Origin: Ecdyonurus torrentis | Taxonomy: Eukaryota > Arthropoda > Insecta > Ephemeroptera > Heptageniidae | Direction: 5' to 3' | DNA: 64,000 bases | Assembly: GCA_949318235.1 (NCBI GenBank) | Contig: OX439131.1 | Coordinates: 5,167,964-5,231,963, forward strand | Shown here: positions 1 to 15,795 of the stretch, piece by piece | Numbering within the stretch: the stretch's first letter is position 1 | Layout of the letters: each line of letters opens with the position of its first letter | Notes under the pieces: model-generated | What the model was told of the DNA's origin: nothing | The model's database searches: none | The model's input: the letters and a program-made list of their open reading frames with translations, nothing else | Made by a program: the position numbers and the translations under genes

Positions 1-761
1 TGTCAATCAATGATTGTGTATTTTTTCCTGATCTTTAAATAAAATAGAAGTAGTGGGGATGGTAAGAAAAGATTAGTTAAGTCAATTTAACACCTTTTTT
101 TCCATATTGTGTTCTTGTCTGTTATAGTTTTAATTATTTAATGAAATTCTATTATGTAATAATTCATTATAAATGCTTGTAAACAACTCGTACATAAATG
201 CTCGTACATAAAAAATTGATTGTAACATATAAACACCTGTGACTTTAAAAGAAAAAAGTGTATGTGTATTTACATTGCATTTTTCAATCGTCTAACTATC
301 CACTTAAGGTTGCTGAAGGCTCGTATCTCTTTAAAAGCTGACTCTCTATTTGAAATTATAAACATTTTAGGGTCTTTGATCATGCATCAGAGGACAAAGT
401 TATTAAAATTACACGAGGCTGTGTGCGAGTTAAAAATTCATAATTTGAAATTTTTCAAGATGACTCCTCCGAATTTTTGCCATATTTGGAGTTTTCGTAG
501 CTAAGTAGCATCGCGGATTTTTATCTTTCTAAAATTAAGCTTAATCACGTCATGTTTCGATAAAATAAAAACATCTAGTACGTGCACCTATTATTTGTTC
601 AATTAAAAAAAAGTATACCTTTTGTTTCAACAATATTACTGTAAAAGTTTAGAGATGTTAAATTATTACAAAACTTAAAATCTTATTCGGTATATCAATT
701 AAAAATTAAATAAATTCACATATATTTTTATCAACTTCAAATTAAACACATAATGAAAACG
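1..761. other. No gene seen
   Basis: A+T-rich sequence. An 80-codon frame (262-504) has no recognisable motif and is within chance expectation. Confidence 0.6.
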
Positions 762-1020
762 AGCCTGTGGCACAGTGGTATGCGTTTTGGTTGACCGTGC
801 GAGAGATCACGAGTTCGTATCCCAGTGGCTAAATAAGCGGCTATTTAAGAGGTCGTGGTATGCACTGAATACGCTCTCGACTTCTCCGCAGATGACGGTA
901 CATATGCTAGTGAGTCACAGGTAAAACTGAAACAGTTAAGGATCCGACCAGTCCTGGTACTAGCCTACAAAAAGTCAAAGAAAATCTCCGGACAGTTTTA
1001 ATCCACCTCATCTTATTTAT
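762..1020 (+). repeat. tRNA-derived SINE
   Basis: The head has RNA polymerase III internal promoter boxes: an A-box-like tggcacagtgg at 768-778 and a B-box-like gagttcgtatccc at 811-823. The first bases (agcc) can pair with ggct after the T arm, as in a tRNA acceptor stem. The body is clearly richer in G+C than the flanks and runs to about 1020. No clean target duplication was found, so the 3' end is approximate. A long T/C tract follows at 1072. It is unlikely to be a working tRNA gene because the acceptor and anticodon stems are not intact. Confidence 0.6.
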
Positions 1021-1071
1021 TTCTTATCACACGTTGCTGTGAGCTTACATTGTTGTCTCGTATAGAACTCC

Positions 1072-1113
1072 TTTTTTTTTTTTTTTTTTTTTTTTCTTTT
1101 TTTTTTTCTTTCC
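1072..1113. repeat. T/C-rich homopolymer tract
   Basis: Two T runs separated by single C residues, directly after the SINE region. Confidence 0.9.
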
Positions 1114-2164
1114 ATTACTTTATTTGTGCAGCCAAGTTTCTAATGGGAAACTTGTTAGCAAGTTCAATTATCAATTAGTAATAATACAATAGTTCGTATA
1201 TTATTATTTTAGGCATAATCATAAATAATTAAAGCAAATTATATTCATATCAAAAAAATAATATAAAATATTTCTATATTATTACGAAATATTTTATACT
1301 ATTTTTAGTTACGCTCAAAAGTAAAATATTGCTGTTAATGTATTGAAACTTTAATGTAAAAAGGTTAATATAAACATCATTTGAAAGCAAAATAGATTAA
1401 AAATTTACATAGAGAAGTTGATAAAAAAAAAACAATTTTAATCAACAAACAAAACCTAATCAAATCATAATTAGTCATCAAAATGAGAAAAATAACAAAG
1501 ATAAAAAACATGTAAATATAAAAAGGAATAAAAAAACTGCTATGTATACTCTTTATAATTAAAAAGTTTTTTATGTGTTATTATTTAATTATACATAATA
1601 ATATACAGTAAAAAGTATATCTTAAATAAACTTTTATAATGCGTATGCAATAAATTATTCTTTTCGTTACAAAAAGCTATTCTTTAACATTGCATAATAT
1701 AGTAAATAATAGAATTTAATCATCAGTAAATAAAAAAATCAATTTTATTTTTAGCAATATAACATTTTGTATAATAAAATATATTATTATTTTCTTTTTA
1801 TGTATTTTTATAGACATGATAAGCTATTCAATAAAATGTCTAAAGAACAACATAAATATATTTATATATCTTTTATTTTTATACATGTGTACATATAAGT
1901 ATATAATGTGTACTGTATATGTTTATATATAATAGTATAGTAATGATAGCAATAAAATATAAAAATATGTAGATGATGTGGAATGAAAATATGATTTTAA
2001 ATAGAATATCATGCAAACTATCAAGATTCGTGTATTTAGATCATAATTTTTTTTGTCTTCTTTTAGACTTGGCAAAAACCTCAAGTGCTTTTGTAAGTTT
2101 ATATAATATAGTGTTTTTTTGTTGTTGAAAAGTGAGCAGTATTGAATATATATTTTATAGGGTA

Positions 2165-2420
2165 AGGTGTTTAGTAGGCCGCTCTGCACTACCAAAACTA
2201 AGTAGACAACAGCGTGTGTAGCTCGCGGGGACTTTTTGGGGGGTTGGGGTGTGGGGTATGCCTCTCTCTCTCTCTTTCTTTCTCTTGGACGGACGTTAGC
2301 GGCGGGAAGTTTTGCTCAGAAGGCGTTTTTCTACTCGGCTGGGCGCGCACACTGAACGACTAAGTCGCCCTCGGCTGCAGTTTATTCGATTACTAAGTTT
2401 ACTTTTAGCCATGCCAAACG
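2165..2420 (+). promoter_or_regulatory. G+C-rich island, possible promoter or 5' UTR
   Basis: The stretch includes gctcgcggggacttttt, a G-rich run, a short CT tract and gcgcgcac, in sharp contrast to its neighbours. A 62-codon frame begins at 2312 but ends in Phe/Ser-rich sequence from pyrimidine tracts. No homology recognised. It could be a first exon, promoter or conserved non-coding element. Confidence 0.25.
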
Positions 2421-3596
2421 TTTTATACTCAGTTTTTCTCTACTTTTCTTTTCTTTTTTTCCTCTTTTCCTCCTCCTCCTTCATTTTTTTTTTGAACTAA
2501 CACTACATTGCTCACATGTTTTAATATACTCCTTTCCTTTTTTTTTCCCTTTGACTTCCAGGTTATTTTATCTTATTTTATGCTACTCACAAGCCTACTT
2601 AATCATGCTATTCTACACACACTTTATTATTGATAAACCTTTGTAACTTAATGCTTATTTTACTTCGATATAATATATTAGGTAATTTACTTTTTTTTCT
2701 TTTTTAATGCACATTTATTAGATAATTTCATAGGATTACTGTTGTCATCTAAATTATTTTATCTTTAACAAATTAGAGCAAATCTGCAATTAAAAGTAAG
2801 AAATACATTTTAAGTCTATGTTTTAAAAGGTGGAACTAATTCAAACTTTCAATGACGATAGTATTAAAATAACATTGGGTTTATTTTTTGAGTAAATTGA
2901 AAATTATATATTTGTCGTGTTCGTGAACTATAACCTCACTGTCAGTGTTCTGATAAACTAGTGATCATTTGATGCTTTTTAAATATAACTCTAGCTTTTT
3001 TTTAAGGTAAGAGGAACGTGGCTTACAAATATGGCTTATTATACTTTTTTTTTTTTCATTTAAAATAATATTCCAACGAGGAACTGCATAGATAGAAATG
3101 TAGCCTTTTTCTTAATTCATTATATAATCATATACTAGATGTTTAAAAATAGCATGACAGTGCATTAGAAATCCAAAACGTTGATGAACTTAAGTTCCTT
3201 AAAAAAAAAAATCACAAGTTATCTAACGATAAAACATTTTTTCTTTAATTAATATTTCAAAAACATTGACAATATTTTTTTTCGTCCATAATAAAAATGT
3301 GTATCAATACACGCAACGTGAAAGTTAAAGAGAGTGAAAGAGGCAGAGAAGAAGGAGAAGAAAAAAAAAGTCGAGCAGGCTTAAGAAGGCTCAGTTACAT
3401 CACCAAAGGTACAAACTTTTAGTTAACAGCTTTTTAACCCAAGAACTTGAAAACTAAGTTAAAAACTTTGTGTATATATAGCTTACAAAACTTAGATGGG
3501 CGTAATTTTCTTAAAACGTAAACAAAATGACGAATTTAACGCCTATTTTAAATTGGAACGTGTTTCTTTTAGTTTGAATATGCGACGAAAGACAGA

Positions 3597-3632
<36 letters not shown>

Positions 3633-4979
3633 TAACAATTCAACAACTAAATTTGAATTTTTTTTATATCTTATTAAGAATATTATAAAACATCAACTTA
3701 TATTCAAGTTTTAATTTTAAACTATTCAAAACTTTCTTCATTTTGAGTTTTTTTTTTATATATACATACGTTAAGGAAATAACATGTAATATGCAAAATA
3801 TCTACAATTTTTTTTATATAATATAAATATATGAAAGAAAACTTCTTTTAACTTTTCGTATGAATAAGAATATTTTATACAAATAGAAATTGACTTTTAC
3901 GTGGAAAAGTATAAAGAATTTTGGTGAAGTTAGGGAATAGAGTCGGTACATTGTTATTATTATTATTTTTTGTGTTATTGCCTTTTTTTTAATTATTAAA
4001 AAAATGTAGTAATAAACAGAAATTTAAATGAAACTAAGGTGTTACAAAAATATGATCATGAATAAAAAAATGTGAAAATAATAACTATGCAGTGTTAAAC
4101 AAAAAATTCATTTCCAGTCTATATTTTCATTCTCCTACAATTAAGATGAAATGGTAAAGATTACATGTGTTTAGGTTACATAGTAAAATTGTCGAGGTTT
4201 ATACTAGCGTCTATATAACTATTCATTGTTATCAACTACACTGTACACTTGCTATATTAAAATATATATTTATATATATTATTATTACTGGTATTCTTAA
4301 TAGAGCTACATTTATTATAATCAAAGAAATTGTAAAAACAATTAGTCATTAATTATATTTTTTTTATTTTAAGGAATTATCGACGTATTAAAATCAAATC
4401 AATATAAACATTTCTTGGAAAAAAAAAATTATTTTTACCGTAATATTATATGATTGTAATTTAGCTTAGCAGTTTAAAACTGAAAACAGTATTTTGTAAG
4501 TAGAACTTACAATAAGAAATGAGATTTGTGTTAAGAAGTTTTGGTAAAAATGTTTGAGTTACTTTTATCTGCTGTTTTTGATAAAATAAATTTTAGCAAA
4601 AATAAACACAACAAATTCGACACTCTGAAAATAGCATGCTGCGCAAATCATCTGAGTTTTTGTGACAACGTAAATGGTTGGTCTGGGAATTAGAGACCAT
4701 TATACATTTTGACATCTCGATGCACAACACAAAGTTTTATGAAAATATTAAAAACAAAATGTAATTAGTCGCCAGGTTATGATAAAACACATATATAGTT
4801 GAATGTAATTTTTGGTATTATCTTTTCTTAATGTTGTTGTTTTATATAAGTATGTACGAAGGGAATGAAAGTTTTGTTTTAACAATAATAATAATAACAG
4901 CAACAACAACAAGAAACGTAAGATAAAACAGTGACCACTCGGTTTGCTTGCATATACATTTAGTGGGTCAAATACTATA
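2421..4979. other. No gene seen
   Basis: A+T-rich, with a T run and scattered short repeats. Nothing else recognisable. Confidence 0.6.
3599..3628. repeat. Poly(T) run, 30 nt
   Basis: Uninterrupted T run; it could be the tail of a minus-strand retroposon, but no body was identified. Confidence 0.95.
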
Positions 4980-5020
4980 CTGTAGCTGCCACTTCACCCT
5001 TCAGCAACGTGTATTCTAGA

Positions 5021-5052
<32 letters not shown>

Positions 5053-5059
5053 TCTCTTC
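5021..5059. repeat. (CT)n microsatellite
   Basis: CT dinucleotides with one tca interruption; abuts the CRE at 5064. Confidence 0.95.
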
Positions 5060-5063
5060 TTTG

Positions 5064-5071
5064 TGACGTCA
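5064..5071. promoter_or_regulatory. CRE palindrome TGACGTCA beside a CT tract
   Basis: TGACGTCA follows directly after a (CT)n tract and is followed by cacgcccgcacttgg, a local G+C-rich patch. CRE sites bind CREB/ATF-type bZIP factors. It may be a promoter or enhancer; no transcript start was identified. Confidence 0.35.
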
Positions 5072-5691
5072 CGCCCGCACTTGGCATTAAATAAACCCTT
5101 TCTTACCCTCACATGCTTGGATACAACTCATTTGTGGTAATGGGCATAACAAGTGTGCAAACTACGAATACATTTTCAGTGAAATACGGTACAGTGTGAA
5201 TAAACATATAACATCACTCATCATGAAATAAATAAAACAGGGAAGAGAAAAAAAAAAAACTATTCCAAAATATTATAATTTATACTATACCTACCGCATT
5301 GCATGGATATTTTAAGAAAGCGCTGAAAAATTATTAAAGAAAACGTTGAAAAAATTGCGTGCTTATTGTATTTTAAATTTGACATAATCTATAAGATTTT
5401 TGTATGGCTTCCAGGATCAGTATATTGATTAAATTTTTATCAATGCTCAAATTTGAGCACAGAATAAAACATAAATAAACAAATTAAAGAAAAACTTTAC
5501 ACTTATAAAAAATTTTACATGCAGGGATTTTTTACTCAAACCTAATAATAGAGATAAATCATGAAATGAGAACATAATAACCTCAAAAATTGGAGTTAAA
5601 AAATTGTAAAGTAGACTGTAAAGTGGAATTCTTTACGACATAATAGAAATTGTAAACCGGGCTGCACGATTATATTATATTAGTACACGAA

Positions 5692-5931
<240 letters not shown>

Positions 5932-6270
5932 AAGATATTTTTTTTAAGTCTGATAAAAATGGTATATATTTTTTTACACTGTTACTGTAAGAATTCTTGT
6001 TAGTACAATATCAAATACTGACAGCTATTTTGTTAAAAGAAGGATAATGAACAGAGTTTTGCACTCGATTTTTAATTTACTATATACGAGGTAAAAATAT
6101 ATAACGTTAAACTGGGAGAAATGTGCGGCAAGAAAATACGATAACTTTTCCAACACCTTATTAAGTAAACTATGATTCTGAGAACGTACAAACCATAAGT
6201 TAAACAAACTTGGTTTGCTTTAACTTCGATATTAACCTTATAAATCAACTTTTTCTAAACTTCAATTTTT

Positions 6271-6279
6271 AATATATAC

Positions 6280-6367
<88 letters not shown>

Positions 6368-6416
6368 ATATATATATATATATATATATATACGTATATA
6401 TACGTATATATATATT
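6271..6416. repeat. (TA)n microsatellite, compound
   Basis: A long TA array broken by tatta near 6362 and by several tacgta units at both ends. It can extrude as a cruciform. Confidence 0.97.
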
Positions 6417-7619
6417 AAATAAGAGAAATTTTATCTTAAGATTTCTATCTTGAAAAGTAAGTATATAATTTTCAAATTTTCTCTTGCATTACAATTGTTT
6501 TGTTCCGACTTTCCTAAATTTACATAATATTCTAAAATATGTAAACTACTACATTTATAGGCACAAAATTAAGTTCAGTTAGTATTATAAACTGAATACA
6601 AAAGTTAAAGAGACTCTACTATTGTGTTATCTTTCCGTTACAACGCTTTTAAACTGTCCTCGCACATTTAAATAACGAAACAAAATTTAGCTGTATAGGA
6701 ATTTAATATTATACTCTACAGTATAGAAATATTATCTTATACCAATCTTTATTTACTTTCAAAAATAAAATATATATTATGAAAAGTATACACATTTATA
6801 ATTCTTAAGGTTTTTACACATTGTTTATTTATTTATGATTACTATAGACTTTAAACATGTTCATACGATGCAATTAATATTTCATATTTGCAATTACATT
6901 TTTAATAATTCTTGTAAATCACGAAACTAAAATATAAAAAGGGGAAATTTTGTTTTGTAAATTGCGTTTAATTTTCTTTAATGTCCTTAATTTCTAAATT
7001 TGTTTTCAAATAAGTTAAATATATTTTACTGTATGTATCACCAACACATCGGGTATAAGCCTGTTTTTGGTTGGCAATTAATAAATAAGTTAACAACTTT
7101 TCATTAAAAAGCATTCTATTTGCATTGTATCAAATTAAATAATAATAAAAATGTTGCAATATGTGAACAAGCTTTTTATGACTTCATAATTATATAAAAA
7201 TAATTTTATCGTGAACACATTACTTCAAATCTTATCGAATTAGATACAATATATCATTTGCAAGGCCTATTAAATTAATCCTCCCTGCACAAGGAAAGTA
7301 AATATAACAATTTTCCAAACTTAACATGACTTTATACTATAATAAAAATCTTCACTTTTTAAAGCATAATTTAGGCCTAACAAAAAGGCATATTAAATTA
7401 TGAATCACATAATGCAACATACGATACTGAGTTCAATGTTTTTCAAGACCAAAATATTTTAATTTTAAAGAGGTTTTATTGATAAAATTCTTACATAATA
7501 TGCAAGAGAGCCCTAAATAACTGTAAATAAGGCCATGGTCTCTTCATGAAGTCCTGTTGTCACAAAAGTTAATAAAAATGTTGTGCTGGTTGCATAAGAC
7601 CACATTTTTAATGCTCTTC

Positions 7620-7623
<4 letters not shown>

Positions 7624-7652
<29 letters not shown>
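7624..7652. repeat. Poly(T) run
   Basis: 29 T residues. Confidence 0.95.
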
Positions 7653-7655
<3 letters not shown>

Positions 7656-8346
7656 AATTTGGTAATTGTTTTTGATGATTTTTTTAAGCAGCCTTGTTAA
7701 GCATACAGGTTCTTTTTGAGGATCTTGAAAAAAAATCTTTAATTTACATTTTGTAATATATTAATATATTTTTATTGATAAAAGTGTGTTATCAAAAAAA
7801 TGTCAACTAAAATATTTTGAACCCATATTAAAACTACAGAACTAATTCATAAACACATACAAAAATAATAATAATAATGATTTTAAAGATACATTTACAT
7901 ATTTATTAATTTCTTTTAACTTTCGCAACAAAATAATTCCTATTTAAAACAATGCTAAATACATACATATGTGTATTCTACTAACTATTTTGAAACAATA
8001 ATGTCTATAAAATAATGAAAATACTTTGTATCCCTTTTACATTTCATGAAAACACATAATAAATACAATAATATTATAAAATCATAAAAATATATATAAT
8101 ATTGAAGTTGAAAAGGAATTATTAAGCTTGTAAGTTATTTTAATATGAATAATGAGTCTGATAATATGTTATGAAAGAACGACGTATTTTACTCTCAAAG
8201 AGGAACATCACACAAAATTTTCCTGTCTTTTAACCAACACAGAACAGAACACACACACTAATAATACTATACTAAGGCAATTATATTCACCGTTTGAAAG
8301 CTTGAGGATTAAGAGAAATGAGTCTCATTTTAATTATCTTTGATAC

Positions 8347-8349
<3 letters not shown>

Positions 8350-8389
<40 letters not shown>
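8350..8389. repeat. (CT)n microsatellite
   Basis: About 18 CT units ending in tttctct. Confidence 0.95.
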
Positions 8390-9089
8390 ACCTTTGTGTT
8401 TTTATACGTGATTTTATATAGAAAATATCCAATGAAAAGTCAGAGATTTAAAATCAAATTGAAGAGAAAAGTTAACAACTAAAGATAAAACTGCAACATT
8501 GATTTTATTTAAGTTGAATGAAAATATTTATTACTATGTTTTTTAGTAATAGTTAATTTTATTTTTTTTAAATCCTGCTTTAAATTAAATGTAGAATACT
8601 TTTTTTTAGTGAGTAAAATTATTAATATGAATATAAATTAATTAATTCAATAAAATTTCCTAAAATAATATTGAGAATTAAAACAATGTATTTTTAACAT
8701 TGGTAAATAATAAAATAGTATTTTATTTTGTTAGATGGGAAAAAATAATTCATAACTTTTTCATTATTTTTGTAGTACAACATTTTAAAATTAAAGCTTT
8801 CGTGTTAAAATTCTACTTTTAAATGGCTTTTAAACTTGTACATTATGGTGAAGCAAATATTTAGGTACTTCAGAATAATGAAAGTATAAAAAAAAAACTT
8901 AACTAAATTTGATGTAAAATAAAAATATATAATATATCTATTTTTCTGTCGTCTAAAATTTATTAATACAAGTTAAAGGTCACGCCATTCAAATAAATTA
9001 ATAAACATTTTTATGTCATGCGATTAGACAGTAAATCTTCATAAATTTTGTTATAAAAATAATTTATACAATAACACAAACAAAGAAGA

Positions 9090-9137
9090 AAGAGAGAGAT
9101 AGAAAGAGAGAGAGAGAGAGGGAGGGAGTGAGGGAGA
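9090..9137. repeat. (GA)n-rich tract
   Basis: Imperfect GA repeat with gggagg interruptions. Confidence 0.85.
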
Positions 9138-9299
9138 AATAAAAAGAATGAAAAAGAGACATTAATTTTAAAAATTAAACAAATAGAGTGAAATTTCAAC
9201 ACATTGTTCTTGATAAAGTTAGAGAAATACTCCACATTGTTATGTAACATAAATTATTATATATTTTTTTCTCCCCTTCTCCTCTTTTTCTTCTTGTGC

Positions 9300-9770
9300 T
9301 CATTTGGTATATATAGTGTTTGCATACAGGCTCCAAGATAAAGCCTTGTAGAAAGCCTCTTTTCGCATTTTAGGAGCTTTAGCCCTTTCTCTTTTCTATC
9401 CTCGTTACTAACAACCTATATCTTTCTCTCCCTGTCTCAAAAAGCCATGTTCTAACTGCCCACTAAAGCTATATGTATGTATGTATGTATAACCCCCTTT
9501 TTACTGTTAGTAGTATGCGGCGACGGGGGTTATAGAAAATGTATATGGCGCATAGAAAGCCGCAATCTCGATATATGTGACCCAAAGCCGCGGGTGAAAT
9601 CACCACACGAATCTTAGAAATTGCTATTGCCACATTAGCTATTCACCCCTGTAGACCAAAAGTTTTGCCAGGTTTATGTCCACTGCTTATCTCTCTCTCT
9701 CTCTTTCTCTCGCTTATTATATCATATTTTCACTCTCTACCGCTCGTCCGTACAATGTGACCATGATATC
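9300..9770. promoter_or_regulatory. G+C-richer island, possible conserved non-coding element
   Basis: About 470 bp of mixed sequence without simple repeats, apart from a short (TATG)n near 9475 and a CT tract near 9690. It holds motifs such as gcggcgacgggggtta and aaagccgcgggtg. No open frame of note. Candidate enhancer or old transposon. Confidence 0.25.
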
Positions 9771-10345
9771 CTAATAAACTTAAAATCTTAATTTTAACCC
9801 ATTTTACAATTAAGAGTTAATTTGTGAAACAGTTATTACTTAAATAGTTTCAATTCCATATTCTTACGAGCTCTTTATTATTTTTTTAAAAATATATTAT
9901 TTTTAATTTAAAAAATGATCATATCTTTTATTATATTTTACATTTCACAACTACTGTAAGAAAAATACATTTAGAAAATTCCGTTTCTACTTTTAATCAG
10001 TTGAAAATTTATTCAGTAGGAAGAAGGAAGTCTAATATAAAAATGACAGTTACTGTCAAAAACGACAGTGATAAGAAACTGTTTTGATCTAATTATAGAA
10101 CGTTATACTGTATAGTTTGCAATAAGCTAAAAAATTTTTAGCACAAAATGAAATAAATTAAAGTTTAAAAGCTATAGAAAAAAAATATATATACAGTATG
10201 CTAAATAAAACGCAAAAACCAACAATGAAAAAAATATAGCTACTTCGTAAAATTAGCTTATTATTTTAATAATTATGTTAGAATTATACATATAAAACTC
10301 AAGTGATACCCCTAGAGAAATACAATTCATCAAAAATTGATACTC

Positions 10346-10359
10346 GTTACCATAGTAAC
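10346..10359. promoter_or_regulatory. X-box (RFX-type) motif
   Basis: GTTACCATAGTAAC fits the X-box pattern RYYNYY-N(1-3)-RRNRAC exactly, and with one more base on each side it is a palindrome (cgttac cata gtaacg). RFX factors bind X-boxes, often upstream of ciliary or neuronal genes. No gene is visible next to it, so function is uncertain. Confidence 0.4.
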
Positions 10360-11155
10360 GTTATCTTTTTATTTACATAATAAATTTATCATTCGATAAA
10401 CTTTTCATACTTAATAAAGATTATAAAGCTAAAAATATTTTGTTAAAAATCATCAAGACGTGCAAGATTTTTAAACTTTAGAGAAAAAAATAAAATAAAA
10501 AAATAAAAAAGAAGAAGAAGAAACTTTGTGACCTCACGACTTAAGTAAAATTTAGCTTACAAAAGTGCGTATAAGATAATCCTATGGACTTTATTTGAAC
10601 TTTAAAATGTGTATATAAAGATTATGCTTACGTCACGTTTTTACCTGCGCTAAAAACTTAGTGCGGATTAGAGCCTAAGGGTGTTACAAACTAGTTAATA
10701 TTCAGTACATAACGATCATCTAAGTAAGCTTAGTAAAATCACATGCCTCAATCGCTCCTAAATTTTCAAACACATATATACACACACACACTCACAAGAA
10801 CTCAGCTGCATACAATGAAATCCTCTTTATTAATTTTTAGTTTAATGTGAATTTAGAAATTAATTTAGAGTGAAATACATTGTCTCTTAATGTTCTTGTT
10901 AATTTATAGATCGAAAAATTATATTTTGAAATTTATGAAAATATTCTTCAATTTTGTAATAAAGTTTGCAATAAACATTCTACTGTAAAGAGAAAACATT
11001 TAAAGACATAGTCCTGTTTTGTTGTGCTTCTTAAATACTTATTGAATTAAAATTAGCAACTTTAAACTTACAAAATTTTACAATATTTTAATAAAAATAA
11101 AAGAGTAAGAAATATAGATTTATCCGATTACAGGGGGAAAAAATACAGCAAGAAA

Positions 11156-11157
<2 letters not shown>

Positions 11158-11189
<32 letters not shown>
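11158..11189. repeat. Poly(T) run, 32 nt
   Basis: T run followed by gcat; the same junction occurs after the T runs ending at 19147 and 30062. Confidence 0.95.
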
Positions 11190-11191
<2 letters not shown>

Positions 11192-11313
11192 ATAGCTGAT
11201 GGATAAATTAGAGTTTGTTTGTTAATAAGATGACAAATTAACCTTTAAAGCAGACCATATTCTTGTATTTTTGAACCTTACAGAAAATTAATTTAAACTT
11301 GTATTGTCACTAG

Positions 11314-11341
11314 TACTCGTCATGAAGCTTGATGACGAGTA
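11314..11341. repeat. Near-perfect 28-bp palindrome
   Basis: tactcgtcat pairs with atgacgagta around a centre with one mismatched pair and aagctt. It lies in otherwise plain A+T-rich DNA. Confidence 0.6.
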
Positions 11342-11507
11342 TTTATATTTATTCATAAGCTTCAAATTAAAATACAAAAATGATACTTGATGAAGTAAAA
11401 CTGGACTTGACAGACTAATATAATTTATTATTTTTATTAATAAAATTAAATATTTAATTCAGTTATTTAATGCAATATGATTGTATAATAATATGTATGT
11501 TAAAGTA

Positions 11508-11600
11508 CGTATTTGAATCTCACTGTGTCAGCGGCAGTTTTTCAAGTGTAAATCTGTGGTTGACAGCCTCGCAATTTTACAGTTAAGTGTGAGTTTGCTG
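11508..11600 (+). repeat. Possible decayed SINE fragment
   Basis: A G+C-richer patch begins with tatttgaatctcactgtg, which resembles a degenerate B box with its downstream T-arm sequence. No A box is recognisable upstream. Weak call. Confidence 0.2.
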
Positions 11601-12116
11601 CACAATCATCAACATTTTGCTCGTTTTATTTGCGCTTATTTGCAATTAAAAACAAACAAACATTCATTGAATTGGTTGAAGTGACACGATTCTACATTCT
11701 ACGTTGACGATTTTTTAAAATATAAAACCCATTTAAGCGTATAGTTATATTACGTTCAATTTAAGTTGAAAATACAGTAATAATAATAGTTCAGCTAACA
11801 ATTATTTAATAAGCCATAAAGTTATATATTTTAAGTCAATTTTTATTCTCTTAAAACTTCAAAATACATGAAATTGACAAACTATCGATAACATACATTT
11901 AGATTTATATATACGTAAAACTAATTACAACTAAAATTATAAATATATGCAGATAATTTTTTCTGATAAACTAGTTGTATTATCAGGACTCAGTTGTTGA
12001 TAGGTCTCAATTATACATAATTATACTGATGTGTTAAGTAAAACTAAAAAACAATAATATCTCATCAAACAATAGATCAATAGAGTTGAAACTTCAAAAT
12101 TTAGATACCAACACCA

Positions 12117-12142
12117 TAATAATAATAATAATAATAATAATA
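12117..12142. repeat. (AAT)n microsatellite
   Basis: About nine AAT units, about 110 bp upstream of repeat A copy 1. Confidence 0.9.
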
Positions 12143-12255
12143 AGTAACTTTATTAAGGCGTTGTGAGGGCTTGACAGTCCTATTTTACAAAACCTTGACC
12201 ACAACATTAGTACTATAAAGAGATTACGATAATGTTAACAAAAAATACGCAATAC

Positions 12256-14842
<2,587 letters not shown>

Positions 14843-14847
14843 TACAC

Positions 14848-14900
<53 letters not shown>

Positions 14901-14928
14901 ATACACACACACATACATACATACATAC
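14843..14928. repeat. (CA)n-(TA)n-(CA)n-(TACA)n compound microsatellite
   Basis: CA repeats with one aaa interruption, then TA, CA and cata units. Confidence 0.95.
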
Positions 14929-15430
14929 TCTGTACCTTCTCTTCATGTAAATTGAAATGAAAACCAATCAGAAAACTGTTTTAACTCATAATAAATTGTA
15001 TGTACGATGAAATAAACTGTGTGTTGATAACAAGAGTAGAGAGGGTGAGAGGTATTTTGTTTTAATGAACCATATCGCACATCAATACTGTTGTATTACC
15101 ATAAATATGATGGGGGAAAAATACGTATAATATGAGTAAAATTATTAAAGAGAGCTGTACGTATAATTATTATACATTTTAATTATAAATAGTAATCAGT
15201 GTAGTTTGAATGCAAGAGATGCACTTTAGAAAGGAAAAAAATTGCGTTTCAAAAATCTAACATTATGTTCTTAATTTATATAAGGAGGAGAGAAAAAAAA
15301 GAAAGAAAAAAGACACATAAGTAGTTATTCGTTACTGTCAAATCTTTAAGTCTTATTTCTGCCAAACTATGGTGTAGACTATAAAGCGTATGGCATGCGC
15401 TATAACGCTATATAAGAGAGTACTACTTCA

Positions 15431-15795
<365 letters not shown>

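Larger units (their letters stand above)
4980..5120. promoter_or_regulatory. G+C-richer patch with CT tract and CRE
   Basis: This short island stands out from the A+T-rich flanks and combines a CT tract (5021-5059), a CRE and a GC-rich cgcccgc motif. Candidate regulatory element, by composition and motifs only. Confidence 0.25.
6417..9089. other. No gene seen
   Basis: A+T-rich with T and CT runs; only short chance frames. Confidence 0.6.

Noticed and set aside
762..832. Functional tRNA gene
   Set aside because: A and B boxes are present but the acceptor, D and anticodon stems do not form properly, and G+C-richer body sequence follows as in a SINE.
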